Source: Bacillus weihaiensis
GTDB lineage: Bacteria; Bacillota; Bacilli; Bacillales; Bacillaceae
Direction: 5' to 3'
DNA: 64,000 nt
Assembly: GCF_001889165.1 (NCBI RefSeq)
Contig: NZ_CP016020.1
Span: 1,152,501-1,216,500 of the forward strand
Shown here piece by piece: positions 9,018 to 18,395 of this stretch (positions are counted from its first letter, which is position 1; every line of letters starts with the position of its first letter). The position numbers and the translations under genes are program-made. The notes under the pieces are model-generated. The model was not told the origin of the DNA and made no database searches. It saw only the letters and a list, made by a program, of their open reading frames with translations.

Positions 9018-10322
9018 ATGTTTAAGCGATACGATGAAGCAATCTCCTGGATTCACGGTCGATTAAAGTTCGGTGTGAAGCCTGGATTACAACGAATGGA
9101 AGAATTGTTGAAACAACTAGGATCACCTGAAAAAAACCTTCGGATAATCCATGTGGCGGGGACAAACGGGAAAGGCTCTACAATCTCTTACATGCAACAT
9201 ATGCTTTGTGAAGCTGGTTATAAGATTGGGACATTTACTTCACCCTATATTGAAACCTTCAATGAGCGTATAAGTATGAATGGTCTGCCAATTTCGGATG
9301 ATGCGATGCTTCAGCTTGTGAATGAAGTGAAACCATATGTTGAGAAAATGGGTCGAACTGAATTGGGGGATCCAACGGAGTTTGAAATTATCACGATTAT
9401 GATGTTTCTTTATTTTGGGAAGTATGATCAACCAGATTATCTACTCTTAGAAACAGGCTTGGGAGGACGACTGGATTCTACTAATGTTGTGAGTCCGCTT
9501 CTTTCTGTTATTACGAATGTGGGATTCGACCATATGAATATTTTAGGGAATACACTAGCGGAAATCTCAGCTGAAAAAGCAGGAATTATTAAAGCTAACG
9601 TTCCACTTATAACAGGAGTAGAGGATTTTGAAGCCCTTAAGGTGATAGAAAAAGTGGCTGCGCAAAATAATGCTCCTATTTGGCGATTGGGACAAGAAGT
9701 GAAAACCTTTAACAGTTCTCGAGATCTACATGGTGAATCCTTTACACTACAAACACCTTATTCAACCTTTAAGAAGATTCATATTCAAATGAAAGGTGAG
9801 CACCAAGTGAAGAATGCGGCCATAGCGACAGCAGCAATAAATTATTTAGTGACTGCTGGTTTGGTGAGCATGGAGAAAGAAGCAATTTTAAAGGGATTGA
9901 AGAAAACAATGTGGAAAGGGAGATTTGAACAGATTAAACGTAACCCTGATGTGATTATAGATGGTGCTCATAATAATCAGGGGATAGAGAGTCTTGTTCA
10001 AACAATAAAAGGATATTATCCTAATAGAAAGGTTCATCTTTTGTTCAGTGCCTTAAAAGATAAGGAATATAATTCAATGATAGACCGGTTATCATCTATA
10101 GCTACTTCTATTCATTTTACAACCTTTGATTTTCCTCGAGCAGAGACAGCGCAAAATCTCATGAATGCATGCGAGCATAAGGATAAAGGCTTCTTTGAAT
10201 CTTGGGAACAAGCTCTTTTGGAAATGATGAATAGGTACTCAAGTGAAGAAGATGTCATCATCATAACGGGTTCACTTTACTTTATTTCAGTTGTAAGGGA
10301 ATATTTGCTGCAATATAACTAA
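9018..10322 (+). CDS. folC: folylpolyglutamate synthase / dihydrofolate synthase
   Basis: FolC is an ATP-dependent Mur-ligase-type enzyme that adds glutamate to folates. The P-loop HVAGTNGKGSTISYM begins near residue 44, the substrate loop FTSPYIETFNERI follows, and the Mur-ligase central motif ETGLGGRLDSTN and the C-terminal DGAHNNQGI motif are present. At 434 residues it matches the family. GGAGAGG lies just before the ATG at 9018. The gene follows valS as in B. subtilis, but the next conserved gene there (comC) is replaced here by the diguanylate cyclase and pilus block. Confidence 0.97.
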   Translation: MFKRYDEAISWIHGRLKFGVKPGLQRMEELLKQLGSPEKNLRIIHVAGTNGKGSTISYMQHMLCEAGYKIGTFTSPYIETFNERISMNGLPISDDAMLQLVNEVKPYVEKMGRTELGDPTEFEIITIMMFLYFGKYDQPDYLLLETGLGGRLDSTNVVSPLLSVITNVGFDHMNILGNTLAEISAEKAGIIKANVPLITGVEDFEALKVIEKVAAQNNAPIWRLGQEVKTFNSSRDLHGESFTLQTPYSTFKKIHIQMKGEHQVKNAAIATAAINYLVTAGLVSMEKEAILKGLKKTMWKGRFEQIKRNPDVIIDGAHNNQGIESLVQTIKGYYPNRKVHLLFSALKDKEYNSMIDRLSSIATSIHFTTFDFPRAETAQNLMNACEHKDKGFFESWEQALLEMMNRYSSEEDVIIITGSLYFISVVREYLLQYN

Positions 10323-10350
10323 CTACCTATTTCTTTTATAGCTTGTAGTT

Positions 10351-10379
10351 GTGACAAAAATTAGAATTTTTGGTACTAT
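10351..10379 (+). promoter_or_regulatory. candidate sigma-A promoter for the diguanylate cyclase gene
   Basis: GTGACA at 10351-10356 and TACTAT at 10374-10379 are 17 bases apart, 42 bases before the GTG start. A TGG just before the -10 resembles an extended -10 element. Confidence 0.45.
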
Positions 10380-10421
10380 TAAAAAAAGGACTAAAGAACG
10401 ATTTATTTGGAGGGTGTTTAG

Positions 10422-12131
10422 GTGAATAAGCGAAAAAAAATAGTAATATGGGTGTTATGGGCGAGTATTACTCCCATTCTTTTTTGGTCTTCCTATCATT
10501 TGTCCCCTCCTACAGTAAAAGGATTGGAGATTGATATACTCGCGTTCCTTTTATTAATGTGCTTAGTGTCAATTTGGCCAATTAATATTAATGGAACACC
10601 TGTGTTTTTTATTCAAGGTGTTTCGCTAGCCGTATTTTTATACTTCGGGTTATTTATTGAATTACTTCTTACCCAAATTTCGATTGTTGTTCTCCTATTA
10701 AAGATGCGTGTTGGAATAAAAGAGTCGTACAGATATCCGCTTAATTTTCTTTTGTTTTCGCTTGTTTCCTATGGAGGAGCTATGATGTATTACTATATGG
10801 GTGGTACTCATGGTGAGGTTCCGTTTAGTTATCAATCTATTATGATTATATTCGGATATGAATTAACTGTTTTTTTATTAAACCAATTTTTTCTAGAAGC
10901 TTTTCAGGTGTATTTATATAAGAAAAAATTTAACCTCTTAACGAAAAGTTTTATTTGGGAGTTCTTCACTTCCATCATTATTTTTCCAATCGGTTTAGCA
11001 CTCTATTTTCTCTATCTTGATGTAGGAATTAATACGGTTCTATTTATCGGAACACCATTGCTTGCTCTTTCGATCATTCTAACACTCTATTATAAAAGCC
11101 AGCATGTTAATCAATACCTAAAACAAGCAAGTGATATTGGTCAGCAATTAACGGGAAGATTTGAAATTAAGCAGGTAGTTGATCTGTTTATGGAGAAAGT
11201 AATCTCCATGGTTCCTGTGGATGCAGCCTATTTAATCGACATTTATGAAAAGGACAAGCTACGTATTATACGGAAATATGAAAATGGTAAAATTTTTGTC
11301 AATATTGAAGAACCGAAATCTCCTGACCGAGGGATTTCAGGACATATTTATGTGATGCGAAAAAGTGTGCTCTTTCATTCGCGTAAACAATGGAAACATA
11401 TTCAGCAGTCACAACTTCCAATATCAGTGGAAAGTATTATTGCTGTACCCGTCATGAGAAATGAAGAACTAGTTGGAATTGTCATACTTGCTTCCAATAA
11501 AAAACATGCATTTGATCAAGCTCAATTAATGATTATGGACTTACTTTCTGCTTATTTAGGAGTGGCAGTAGAAAATGCTAAAAACTATGAAGTAACTAAG
11601 AGAGAAAGTGAACATTGTTCATTAACAGGGTTATATAATTATCGTTATTTAGAAAGAAAATTAGACGAAAGCTTTACTATGTTAAAAGAAAATAAATTAG
11701 AGGAACTTTCTCTTATTTTGTTAGATGTAGACCATTTTAAGGCAATAAATGATACATATGGGCATCAAGCAGGGAATGAAGTATTAATTCAGCTCTCAAA
11801 GCGACTTTTGTCATTTTTCCATTCGAAAGGGATTGTAGCACGTTATGGTGGAGAAGAGTTTGTTGTCATATTGAAGAATACAAATAAAGAGAAAGCCTTC
11901 CAGCTTGCGGAGGACTTAAGACTCTTTATTGCAAACACACCTTTTGAAATCCATCAAGCGTTGCAAAGCTCTTCTAACATGCTATCCATATTCCTTACAG
12001 TTAGTTTAGGAGTTTCCTCTGCACCTTATGATTCAGAGGACGGCGTTTCATTAATTCGACATGCAGATCGAGCGATGTATTTAGGGGCAAAGAGAGCTGG
12101 TAGGAATAAAGTTGCAGGATATGTTGGATAA
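10422..12131 (+). CDS. membrane-bound GAF-GGDEF diguanylate cyclase
   Basis: A 569-residue protein with about six N-terminal membrane helices (residues 5-225), then a GAF-type sensory domain (about 240-385) and a C-terminal GGDEF domain (about 400-565). The active-site signature is GGEEF at residues 476-480 within ARYGGEEFVVIL, and the metal-binding DVDHFKAIND segment is intact, so c-di-GMP synthesis from GTP is expected. No RxxD product-inhibition site precedes the signature. GTG at 10422 follows GGAGGGTG. Its place next to the pilus genes suggests it feeds c-di-GMP to the MshEN domain of PilB; that is inference. Confidence 0.93.
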   Translation: MNKRKKIVIWVLWASITPILFWSSYHLSPPTVKGLEIDILAFLLLMCLVSIWPININGTPVFFIQGVSLAVFLYFGLFIELLLTQISIVVLLLKMRVGIKESYRYPLNFLLFSLVSYGGAMMYYYMGGTHGEVPFSYQSIMIIFGYELTVFLLNQFFLEAFQVYLYKKKFNLLTKSFIWEFFTSIIIFPIGLALYFLYLDVGINTVLFIGTPLLALSIILTLYYKSQHVNQYLKQASDIGQQLTGRFEIKQVVDLFMEKVISMVPVDAAYLIDIYEKDKLRIIRKYENGKIFVNIEEPKSPDRGISGHIYVMRKSVLFHSRKQWKHIQQSQLPISVESIIAVPVMRNEELVGIVILASNKKHAFDQAQLMIMDLLSAYLGVAVENAKNYEVTKRESEHCSLTGLYNYRYLERKLDESFTMLKENKLEELSLILLDVDHFKAINDTYGHQAGNEVLIQLSKRLLSFFHSKGIVARYGGEEFVVILKNTNKEKAFQLAEDLRLFIANTPFEIHQALQSSSNMLSIFLTVSLGVSSAPYDSEDGVSLIRHADRAMYLGAKRAGRNKVAGYVG

Positions 12132-12247
12132 GACGTAAATTTATCAAAACTTAAACCATGCTATTCATCTATTTCCCGAGAAATAACTCGAAATATGTTT
12201 TTGTTTTGTAAATATTATTTTTACCTACTATTCTAGTGCGTTGTTTT

Positions 12248-12256
12248 TGGTATAAT
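12248..12256 (+). promoter_or_regulatory. extended -10 promoter for the vWA protein gene
   Basis: TGGTATAAT at 12248-12256 is a perfect extended -10 element. No clear -35 is visible at the proper distance. It lies 59 bases before the preferred start of the vWA gene. Confidence 0.5.
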
Positions 12257-12314
12257 AGAACTATATCTATATATGTCTATTGTTTTAGATGAATATGTCG
12301 TGGGAGGTATTGTA

Positions 12315-14018
12315 ATGATGAAACGTTTATTTACAATATTTCTAGTGTCTTTGCTCGTAATTCAATTTATACCATTAAACAAGGCGTCAGCTACAGTAAA
12401 CGGCCTCTCGATTAATGCGACAGTTAATGGTAAGCAATCACTAGAGATAGGCGATGATGGAACAGTAACAACTAATGTTTCGTTTAATTTAGAACCAAAA
12501 GGTACGGCTACTTCTAATGAGCGAAAGCCGATGGATGTCGTGATTGTATTTGATAAATCAGGATCCATGGCAGAAGTGGTAAGTGGTGGAAAGACAAAGC
12601 TTCAGCTCGCCAAGGAAGCCGTGGAGCAAGCAATGAATACATTTAAGAAAAACTCAAAAAATAATCAGGACCGATATGGGATCGTGGCATTTGATTCTGG
12701 AGTGAATTCTTCTTACACCATCTCTACACTTCAAACAAATCCTGATACGATTACGAATAAAATTAAAAATGTTCCTGCAGAAGGAGGAACAAACTATACA
12801 GAGGCATTGAAAATCGCCGAAAATATTCTACTTAATTCAACGAATCGCTCAGCAAGAGATCAATATATTATCTTCATGACGGATGGTCAAGCAACTAATT
12901 CATCAAAGGTTGAAAGTATCAGTGGTAGCTACTATAAATTAATTAATGCTGCTGATTATTATAATATGTATGGCTACTTTGCTTATTACAATAAATATTT
13001 TGCAGGACATTTAGTCTCAGTGGCTGGAACCTCTTATATCATTTCCGATACTAGATCAACTATTAATGGAAAGAAGACCGTGCATTACGACTCGAATGGT
13101 AATCGAAATGTAAAGGTAATTGAGCATAATAATTCTTATTATTTTCATTCTAAAGAAAATCCTTCTGTCCCAAGTGATATTAAAAATCATGCAAGAGATC
13201 AAGCTCAAAGTATAGCGAATAATAAAATGACGTTGCTATCTATTGGATTCGGTGAACAAAGTCAGCTGGATATGAACTTGCTAACCGAATTATCTAGTAA
13301 GTCAAATGGTAAGGCTGAACGTGCATCAGGAGAAAACATAGTAGATATCTTTAAAGATATTTCGGACAATATTTCTGCTGAATATCCATCATTATCTAAT
13401 GGATTTATTAAGTTTACTTTGCCAGCAGGTGTGACCGTACAACAAAATGACTCAGTTTCGATTATAAAAGAGAACAACAAAGATGTTGTATATATGAACT
13501 TGAATAATATCAAATTTAACCCTAACCCTCCTAGCAAAGGAGATCCATCTTTAAGTTACAGCTTACCATTGATATTCACGCAGCCTGGTAATTATCAATT
13601 TACATTCGATGTTGTTTATAATTCTGGCGCCGTGAAGGTTGAGGGGTTAAGATATGTGACAGAAGTTATCGTTCCGTTAAAATCTATTGGGTTTACACAG
13701 CGTACGTTAACATTAGAAATAGGTCAAAAGGTTAATATTTCATCGTACATGTCATTTAATCCGATCAATGCTACAAATAAACTAATAAGAGAAATCAAGA
13801 ATGATTTCAGCACGCCAATAAATCCGATCGTGATTTCGAAGGAAAATGGAGATTGGTACATTACTGCTAAAGAAATTGGTTACACAGAAGTCAAAGCAGT
13901 AGCTGACTTTAAACATCCTAGCATCGTAAGTGAACCGTTGACTGTTGTCGTGAAAAGAGAATCAACAGATCCTGATACAGGTGACAATGACGGGACAGAG
14001 AGCTTTGGGAAATGGTAA
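12315..14018 (+). CDS. secreted von Willebrand factor A domain protein, possible pilus-associated adhesin
   Basis: ATG at 12315 follows GGGAGGT at 12302-12308 and begins a classic signal peptide (MMKRLFTIFLVSLLVIQFIP... ASA). The vWA domain starts near residue 73 and has a complete-looking MIDAS: D80-x-S82-x-S84 in FDKSGSM, an EGGTNY threonine, and D190 in FMTDGQ. A Tyr/Asn-rich insert spans roughly residues 205-290. The C-terminal third looks beta-rich and Ig-like. No LPXTG or membrane anchor is seen, so the protein is secreted or held by partners. It is convergent with the minor-pilin operon. By analogy with vWA-containing PilY1 and pilus tip adhesins it may be a pilus-tip or surface adhesin. 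That role is inferred. Confidence 0.8.
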   Translation: MMKRLFTIFLVSLLVIQFIPLNKASATVNGLSINATVNGKQSLEIGDDGTVTTNVSFNLEPKGTATSNERKPMDVVIVFDKSGSMAEVVSGGKTKLQLAKEAVEQAMNTFKKNSKNNQDRYGIVAFDSGVNSSYTISTLQTNPDTITNKIKNVPAEGGTNYTEALKIAENILLNSTNRSARDQYIIFMTDGQATNSSKVESISGSYYKLINAADYYNMYGYFAYYNKYFAGHLVSVAGTSYIISDTRSTINGKKTVHYDSNGNRNVKVIEHNNSYYFHSKENPSVPSDIKNHARDQAQSIANNKMTLLSIGFGEQSQLDMNLLTELSSKSNGKAERASGENIVDIFKDISDNISAEYPSLSNGFIKFTLPAGVTVQQNDSVSIIKENNKDVVYMNLNNIKFNPNPPSKGDPSLSYSLPLIFTQPGNYQFTFDVVYNSGAVKVEGLRYVTEVIVPLKSIGFTQRTLTLEIGQKVNISSYMSFNPINATNKLIREIKNDFSTPINPIVISKENGDWYITAKEIGYTEVKAVADFKHPSIVSEPLTVVVKRESTDPDTGDNDGTESFGKW

Positions 14019-14021
14019 AAT

Positions 14022-14052
14022 AAAAAACCGCGGATATGATCCGCGGTTTTTT
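14022..14052. terminator. bidirectional terminator between vWA gene and minor-pilin operon
   Basis: AAAAAACCGCGGAT at 14022-14035 is perfectly complementary to ATCCGCGGTTTTTT at 14039-14052 with a three-base loop. A/T runs on both sides allow it to serve both convergent transcripts. Confidence 0.92.
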
Positions 14053-15780
14053 CTATGGAGTAGCAGCAGGTTCGTCATATGGTGCATTCTCAATTGTAGG
14101 CTCGTCTAGTATAACGAGATAGTGATCTACTCGGGGTAACGCGTCAATTTGATCTGCTAAGACTTTCAAATTGTGCTCTACCTGGAACCTAGACTTTTCA
14201 GTACTTCTATTTTGTAGAGAAGTAGGATCGATGCTGTTTTTTAAATTAATAGTATCAGCGGAATTGAAGCTTTTTTTAATTTCATTTTGCTTTATAGAGT
14301 TTATCGTTAAATTATCTCTAGCAAAGATTCCACCTTCAATTAAGAATAAAGAACCTACCCCATACAATTCTGCACTTTTTTCAGTATAGAAGAATGCATC
14401 AAGCTTTTCTATTGTGCCATCATTCAATTTAAATTCATTTATTCGATTTACTAACAGCTGCTCTTTAGATAATAAAACCAACTGCTTTTGTTCGTATCCA
14501 TTAATATTAGTGTTAGATATTTCTGATTGACCTAATACATAAATTGTTGAATCAACTAATAGATTATCATTTTCTGGTGTTTCATCGTTTTCTTCATCAC
14601 CTGAAATAATTAAGTCTCCTGTTACGATAATATTACCTTGTAAGATTATTGTTTTATTAATCGGTCTAACAATTAAATCTCCATGGACAATTAACCAGCT
14701 ATCATTGGCCATTTTCACATCCTGTTCAATAAAGAGCGGAGGAGTTGGTACCTTTAAAGGATCAATAATGGCACCTGAATTATTTGCATAATATATATAC
14801 GTTTTGGCGTTACTTGAAGTAAGCTTACTTACGAGTGCACTATAATCAGGACTTTCTGACAAAGGTGAGATCGGTAGTAATTCTGCCGTCTGATTGCAAG
14901 TAGAAGCAACACCGTTTTTACAATTGGTTATAAGTTGTTCAATTGCAAGGTGTACGTTCGTAGGTGTAGAAAACATATCATCCTGAAATCCAGTCGACAA
15001 ACGGTTAAATACCTGTGACATCGTTCCAGGAAAATTAACATGGACAAATTCTGATAGGTCAAGGTTAACAGTTAAATTGTTGGAATCCGTATGAAAATCA
15101 TCTTTATATTCATTACTTGAAAGAGGAAGGCTTACGTTATTTAATGATTTTTTTAAGTATATATTCCCGTCTACTCTAGGATATAATGTGTTTTGTTGGT
15201 TGATTTTTTCTTTATTTACGTCTTCATATTGAGCAATGTTGCTTGTATATAAATCTCCGGAAAAGACATCACCATTTACATAGGAAGCACCATTTAAATA
15301 AACTTTTCCGTCTGGACCTGATCCTATAGCATAATTTAAAAAGCTTGGAGTTGGTGAGAGGTAGACCTTCCTTTTTATCACACGTGCAATATGTGCTCTA
15401 TCACCATCATTTTGAACTTTATAAGAAAGTTCAAAAATCCGAGTGTAATATTTAGTTGTATCAATATTGAATGGTTCTTCTGCTGAGATGTCAGTAACAG
15501 TTATATCACTATTTAATTTCGTTATCTCTTGTGCTATTTGTGAATCAAGTGAGCTAAGGTTTATTTTATTTAACTCTAAGCTGTTAATTGACTTTGTGAA
15601 TTTAGCTATCCCCTCGTTCAATACCTTAGTAGCATTGGTCGTTAATTCAACTTCATCAATTCTAACTCCTGTTCTTTCGTTACTATTAATGGAAGCAGCA
15701 ACAATCGTTAACCCAAGAACAGTGAAAATTAACGACACTACCATCACGGTTAATAGAGTTTGCCCCTTTTCATTCTTCAT
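14053..15780 (-). CDS. large pilin-like protein of the minor-pilin operon (PilX-like N-terminus)
   Basis: A 575-residue protein that begins with a prepilin-like leader and helix (NEKGQTLLTVMVVSLIFTV). The residue at mature position 5 is Thr, not the usual Glu, as in PilX/GspK-type components. The remainder is a large extracellular domain with many short beta-strand-like repeats (DGKVYLNGASYVNGDVFSG; DSWLIVHGDLIVRP; IIVTGDLIISG), suggesting a beta-helix. It is the last gene of a three-gene minus-strand operon, 15 bases after the PilW-like gene. AGGTGA precedes its ATG. A large globular pilin lacking Glu5 is expected near the pilus tip; that placement is inferred from related systems. Confidence 0.75.
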   Translation of the reverse strand: MKNEKGQTLLTVMVVSLIFTVLGLTIVAASINSNERTGVRIDEVELTTNATKVLNEGIAKFTKSINSLELNKINLSSLDSQIAQEITKLNSDITVTDISAEEPFNIDTTKYYTRIFELSYKVQNDGDRAHIARVIKRKVYLSPTPSFLNYAIGSGPDGKVYLNGASYVNGDVFSGDLYTSNIAQYEDVNKEKINQQNTLYPRVDGNIYLKKSLNNVSLPLSSNEYKDDFHTDSNNLTVNLDLSEFVHVNFPGTMSQVFNRLSTGFQDDMFSTPTNVHLAIEQLITNCKNGVASTCNQTAELLPISPLSESPDYSALVSKLTSSNAKTYIYYANNSGAIIDPLKVPTPPLFIEQDVKMANDSWLIVHGDLIVRPINKTIILQGNIIVTGDLIISGDEENDETPENDNLLVDSTIYVLGQSEISNTNINGYEQKQLVLLSKEQLLVNRINEFKLNDGTIEKLDAFFYTEKSAELYGVGSLFLIEGGIFARDNLTINSIKQNEIKKSFNSADTINLKNSIDPTSLQNRSTEKSRFQVEHNLKVLADQIDALPRVDHYLVILDEPTIENAPYDEPAATP

Positions 15781-15795
15781 ATTCAGTTCACCTCA

Positions 15796-16413
15796 CTAAA
15801 ACCCGAATTTACTTGTTAATACAATTGGATCAACAGAAATCATCTGACCATCAGTGAATTTTCTATGCTCTAACTTTAATTGCATTTCTATAAGACCTTG
15901 CTCGCACTGATTACTTTTGTCAAGACACTCTAGATTCACTTTTGTTCTTTCCTCATTGTTGAATAATAATTGATAGTTATTGTTTAGTAAATTTGATGTT
16001 GTTTCTGGATTTTGTCCTTCTTTTTTCGTTAATGTGACAGCGTTTGGTGTGAAAATTATAGTAGTAACAATTTCATCAGATTCATCTAATGTCTTTTGAT
16101 CAATAAGTGTAGAAAAATTCTCGTTTTTTTCATATACGATATTTTGAACAATTTCTATACAATGATCAACTCCATCACATTCTCTCACAGAATTAATCGG
16201 TGTTTCATAAAGCTCCTTCATAATGGCGGAAACGATATAATCAGCTTCATCCCTAAGCTGCATCTCAACCCCTACGCGTTCGTAGGTTTTGACTCCCATA
16301 GTAAATACATTATAAAAAACAACCAATATAATGGATGAAATGACGACTGTTGCCATTACTTCAAGCAGGGAAACTCCTTGTTCATTATTGAGCTTTTTAA
16401 CGATATTCTTCAT
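15796..16413 (-). CDS. minor pilin, PilW/PulJ-like prepilin
   Basis: A 205-residue prepilin. The class III leader ends in EQG and is followed by VSLLEVMATVVISSIILVV, which has Glu at mature position 5 and a hydrophobic helix. The C-terminal domain contains four cysteines in two close pairs (CDGVDHC and CLDKSNQC), likely forming disulfides. The gene overlaps the upstream prepilin gene by 17 bases, so they are coupled. PilD (25116) should process it. It probably helps initiate the pilus, as PilW-class minor pilins do. Confidence 0.82.
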   Translation of the reverse strand: MKNIVKKLNNEQGVSLLEVMATVVISSIILVVFYNVFTMGVKTYERVGVEMQLRDEADYIVSAIMKELYETPINSVRECDGVDHCIEIVQNIVYEKNENFSTLIDQKTLDESDEIVTTIIFTPNAVTLTKKEGQNPETTSNLLNNNYQLLFNNEERTKVNLECLDKSNQCEQGLIEMQLKLEHRKFTDGQMISVDPIVLTSKFGF

Positions 16414-16930
16414 GTGTTATAAACCCCTCTAGAGTGGATTCGTTGTCATCTTCCCAATTCACAATGACTTTTATAGGAATGAGTGAGTCTTGAAGTTCTC
16501 CATCCTGATGCTTTGAAAGCTCCACTTTGACAAGAAAATCACGATTATTAATGGAAGGGGTAAAGGTAGCTTTACATCTTTCTCGTAATTCCTCGTTATC
16601 ATCCAGACCGTCATTGTTTGTATCCTTTATTGGATACCAAACTAAACAAATGTTTTTTTCTAACACCTTTTTTGAGCCTGAGTCGGCTGTAAGGGGTGTT
16701 ACATATTGGTTCATTTGCGTAAAATCCTTTTGCTCCATATAATTCATCATATTTCTTGCAGCGTATATTCCGATGGTGTCATTTTTGCTTTTTTGTGTGT
16801 AATTCATTGCTTGTGAAAAAACTGTAAGCATACCTAGGGTTAAAATACTAAAAATAAGAATAGATGACATAACTTCGATTAATGTAAACCCTTTGGTATG
16901 GGTGAAAAGTTTTGCCAATTTGAATTTCAT
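16397..16930 (-). CDS. minor pilin, PilV/PulI-like prepilin
   Basis: A prepilin of about 177 residues from the ATG at 16930, which has a better ribosome site (AAGGGAT) than the ATG 27 bases upstream. The leader ends in TKG and is followed by FTLIEVMSSILIFSILTLG, the canonical Phe1...Glu5 arrangement. The soluble domain has two cysteines (CLVWYP and RCKATF) that may pair. It is the first gene of the minus-strand operon and diverges from the main pilus operon at 17067, so both are transcribed outward from the 16931-17066 gap. Confidence 0.82.
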   Translation of the reverse strand: MKFKLAKLFTHTKGFTLIEVMSSILIFSILTLGMLTVFSQAMNYTQKSKNDTIGIYAARNMMNYMEQKDFTQMNQYVTPLTADSGSKKVLEKNICLVWYPIKDTNNDGLDDNEELRERCKATFTPSINNRDFLVKVELSKHQDGELQDSLIPIKVIVNWEDDNESTLEGFITHEEYR

Positions 16931-17066
16931 TCCAATCCCTTCTTTCAAATAGGTCAAGTTTATTATACAATAAGTTATGGTCGAGAAATGTCTTTTTTTC
17001 GTTTCTAAAGCAGATATTTGCTAGAAAAATAGGAAAAAATACTTAATTATTAAGTGGGGTGAGTTC

Positions 17067-18368
17067 TTGCACTTATATGTATTCATTTTAGTTGGATTCC
17101 TGATTTTAATTCCAATTGTGCTATTAGTCCCAATTGGATTAAATAAGACAGGAAAAATTGTCTTATCACTAATTGCCTTCTTATCAACCATTGTGTTTAC
17201 TTTTACATCAAAAGTAATTCCAATTTGGCAATCAGGAGTTGCAATATTTTTATTGCTTTGTGCCACCGCATACTTATTAAGAAATAAAGCAAACCTTTTC
17301 GAAGAATCAGTCACCGAAGAAATACATGAAGAGAATGTCATCACAGAAGAATGGAATGAACCATTATTAACTGTTGAGGATCGTGAGCCTGAAATAAATC
17401 ATGCTGATGTACTAGAACGACATCAAGGGGAAACTCAAGAATGGAGTGTTGATGCGTCGGAGGTCAACCATGATGATAAAGAGGCGTTTGTAGAGAAAGA
17501 GAATAAGGAACAGCAGGAGCAAAGCTTTTTGGACGATTTCTTTGACTCTATAGATTCGCAAAATGTACGGGAAGAAGAATTAAGTGAGAAAAATCAAATG
17601 ATAGAAGAAGTAGCTGTAGCTATTGAATCTAATGAGATGAACGAACCAGTAACAAATGATAATCAAGAAACGACAGACGACTTTCTATTTGAGTTATTTG
17701 AAGGAAGAGATCAAGATCAAAACACTGAACAAGAAAATCAAAAAGAAGAGCCAGAAACGATGGAACTTGATTACTTGGACGATTTGTTAGAAGCTGAAAG
17801 TGTTAATAGGGAAGAGAGGAATTCCCTGGATCCTGAAATTGTACCAGTTGAAGAAATAGCTTCTGATGAAGAGAATCAGGTAGAATCAATGATGAAAGTT
17901 GAGCAAGAACAAGAAGAACCAGAAGTGCTAGCACTAGAAGAGGAACAACAAGAACAACTCAAAGAAGAGCAAATGGTGATGGAAGAAAAAGCTTTAGAAA
18001 ATGGTAGTGAATATTCCGATTTCCAAGAACCTCTAGTTGAAGAAGCTTATAGTGAACATACAGAGCCGCAACAGGATTATTTGATAAGAAATGAAGAGCT
18101 TCCTAACGACGTGTTAGATTTATTATTAGATCAAATGAGCATATATAAGAATACTCTTTCACCACAACAATATGAAAAAGTATTGATTGAAACAGTGAAT
18201 AATGCAAAATCTGAAAAAGATACTTTCTTATTTGCACGTGAGCTTCTACATTATTATGTCGAGGCAGGTAAGGAATTAGAGTACGAGCTATTCTTACAAG
18301 AAATGAAGGATGCTTTAACAAAGTATCCACTATTATTTGAACAACTATTATGGATTAAGCAAAAGTAA
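17067..18368 (+). CDS. membrane-anchored acidic protein, first gene of the pilus operon, function unknown
   Basis: A 433-residue protein with two or three N-terminal hydrophobic segments (residues 2-24, 30-48, 52-70). A very acidic, low-complexity middle follows (about 85-335, rich in Glu/Gln), then a more ordered helical C-terminal domain of about 90 residues (from LPNDVLDLLLDQM to the end). TTG at 17067 is preceded by GGGGTGAG at 17056-17063. I do not recognise the family. It is the first gene of a run of same-strand genes ending in pilO, so a role in pilus assembly or anchoring is plausible but inferred. The acidic linker could span the cell wall or bridge assembly proteins in the cytoplasm. 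Confidence 0.75.
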   Translation: MHLYVFILVGFLILIPIVLLVPIGLNKTGKIVLSLIAFLSTIVFTFTSKVIPIWQSGVAIFLLLCATAYLLRNKANLFEESVTEEIHEENVITEEWNEPLLTVEDREPEINHADVLERHQGETQEWSVDASEVNHDDKEAFVEKENKEQQEQSFLDDFFDSIDSQNVREEELSEKNQMIEEVAVAIESNEMNEPVTNDNQETTDDFLFELFEGRDQDQNTEQENQKEEPETMELDYLDDLLEAESVNREERNSLDPEIVPVEEIASDEENQVESMMKVEQEQEEPEVLALEEEQQEQLKEEQMVMEEKALENGSEYSDFQEPLVEEAYSEHTEPQQDYLIRNEELPNDVLDLLLDQMSIYKNTLSPQQYEKVLIETVNNAKSEKDTFLFARELLHYYVEAGKELEYELFLQEMKDALTKYPLLFEQLLWIKQK

Positions 18369-18395
18369 ATATTTTGAATAGGTGAGTGAATTTAG

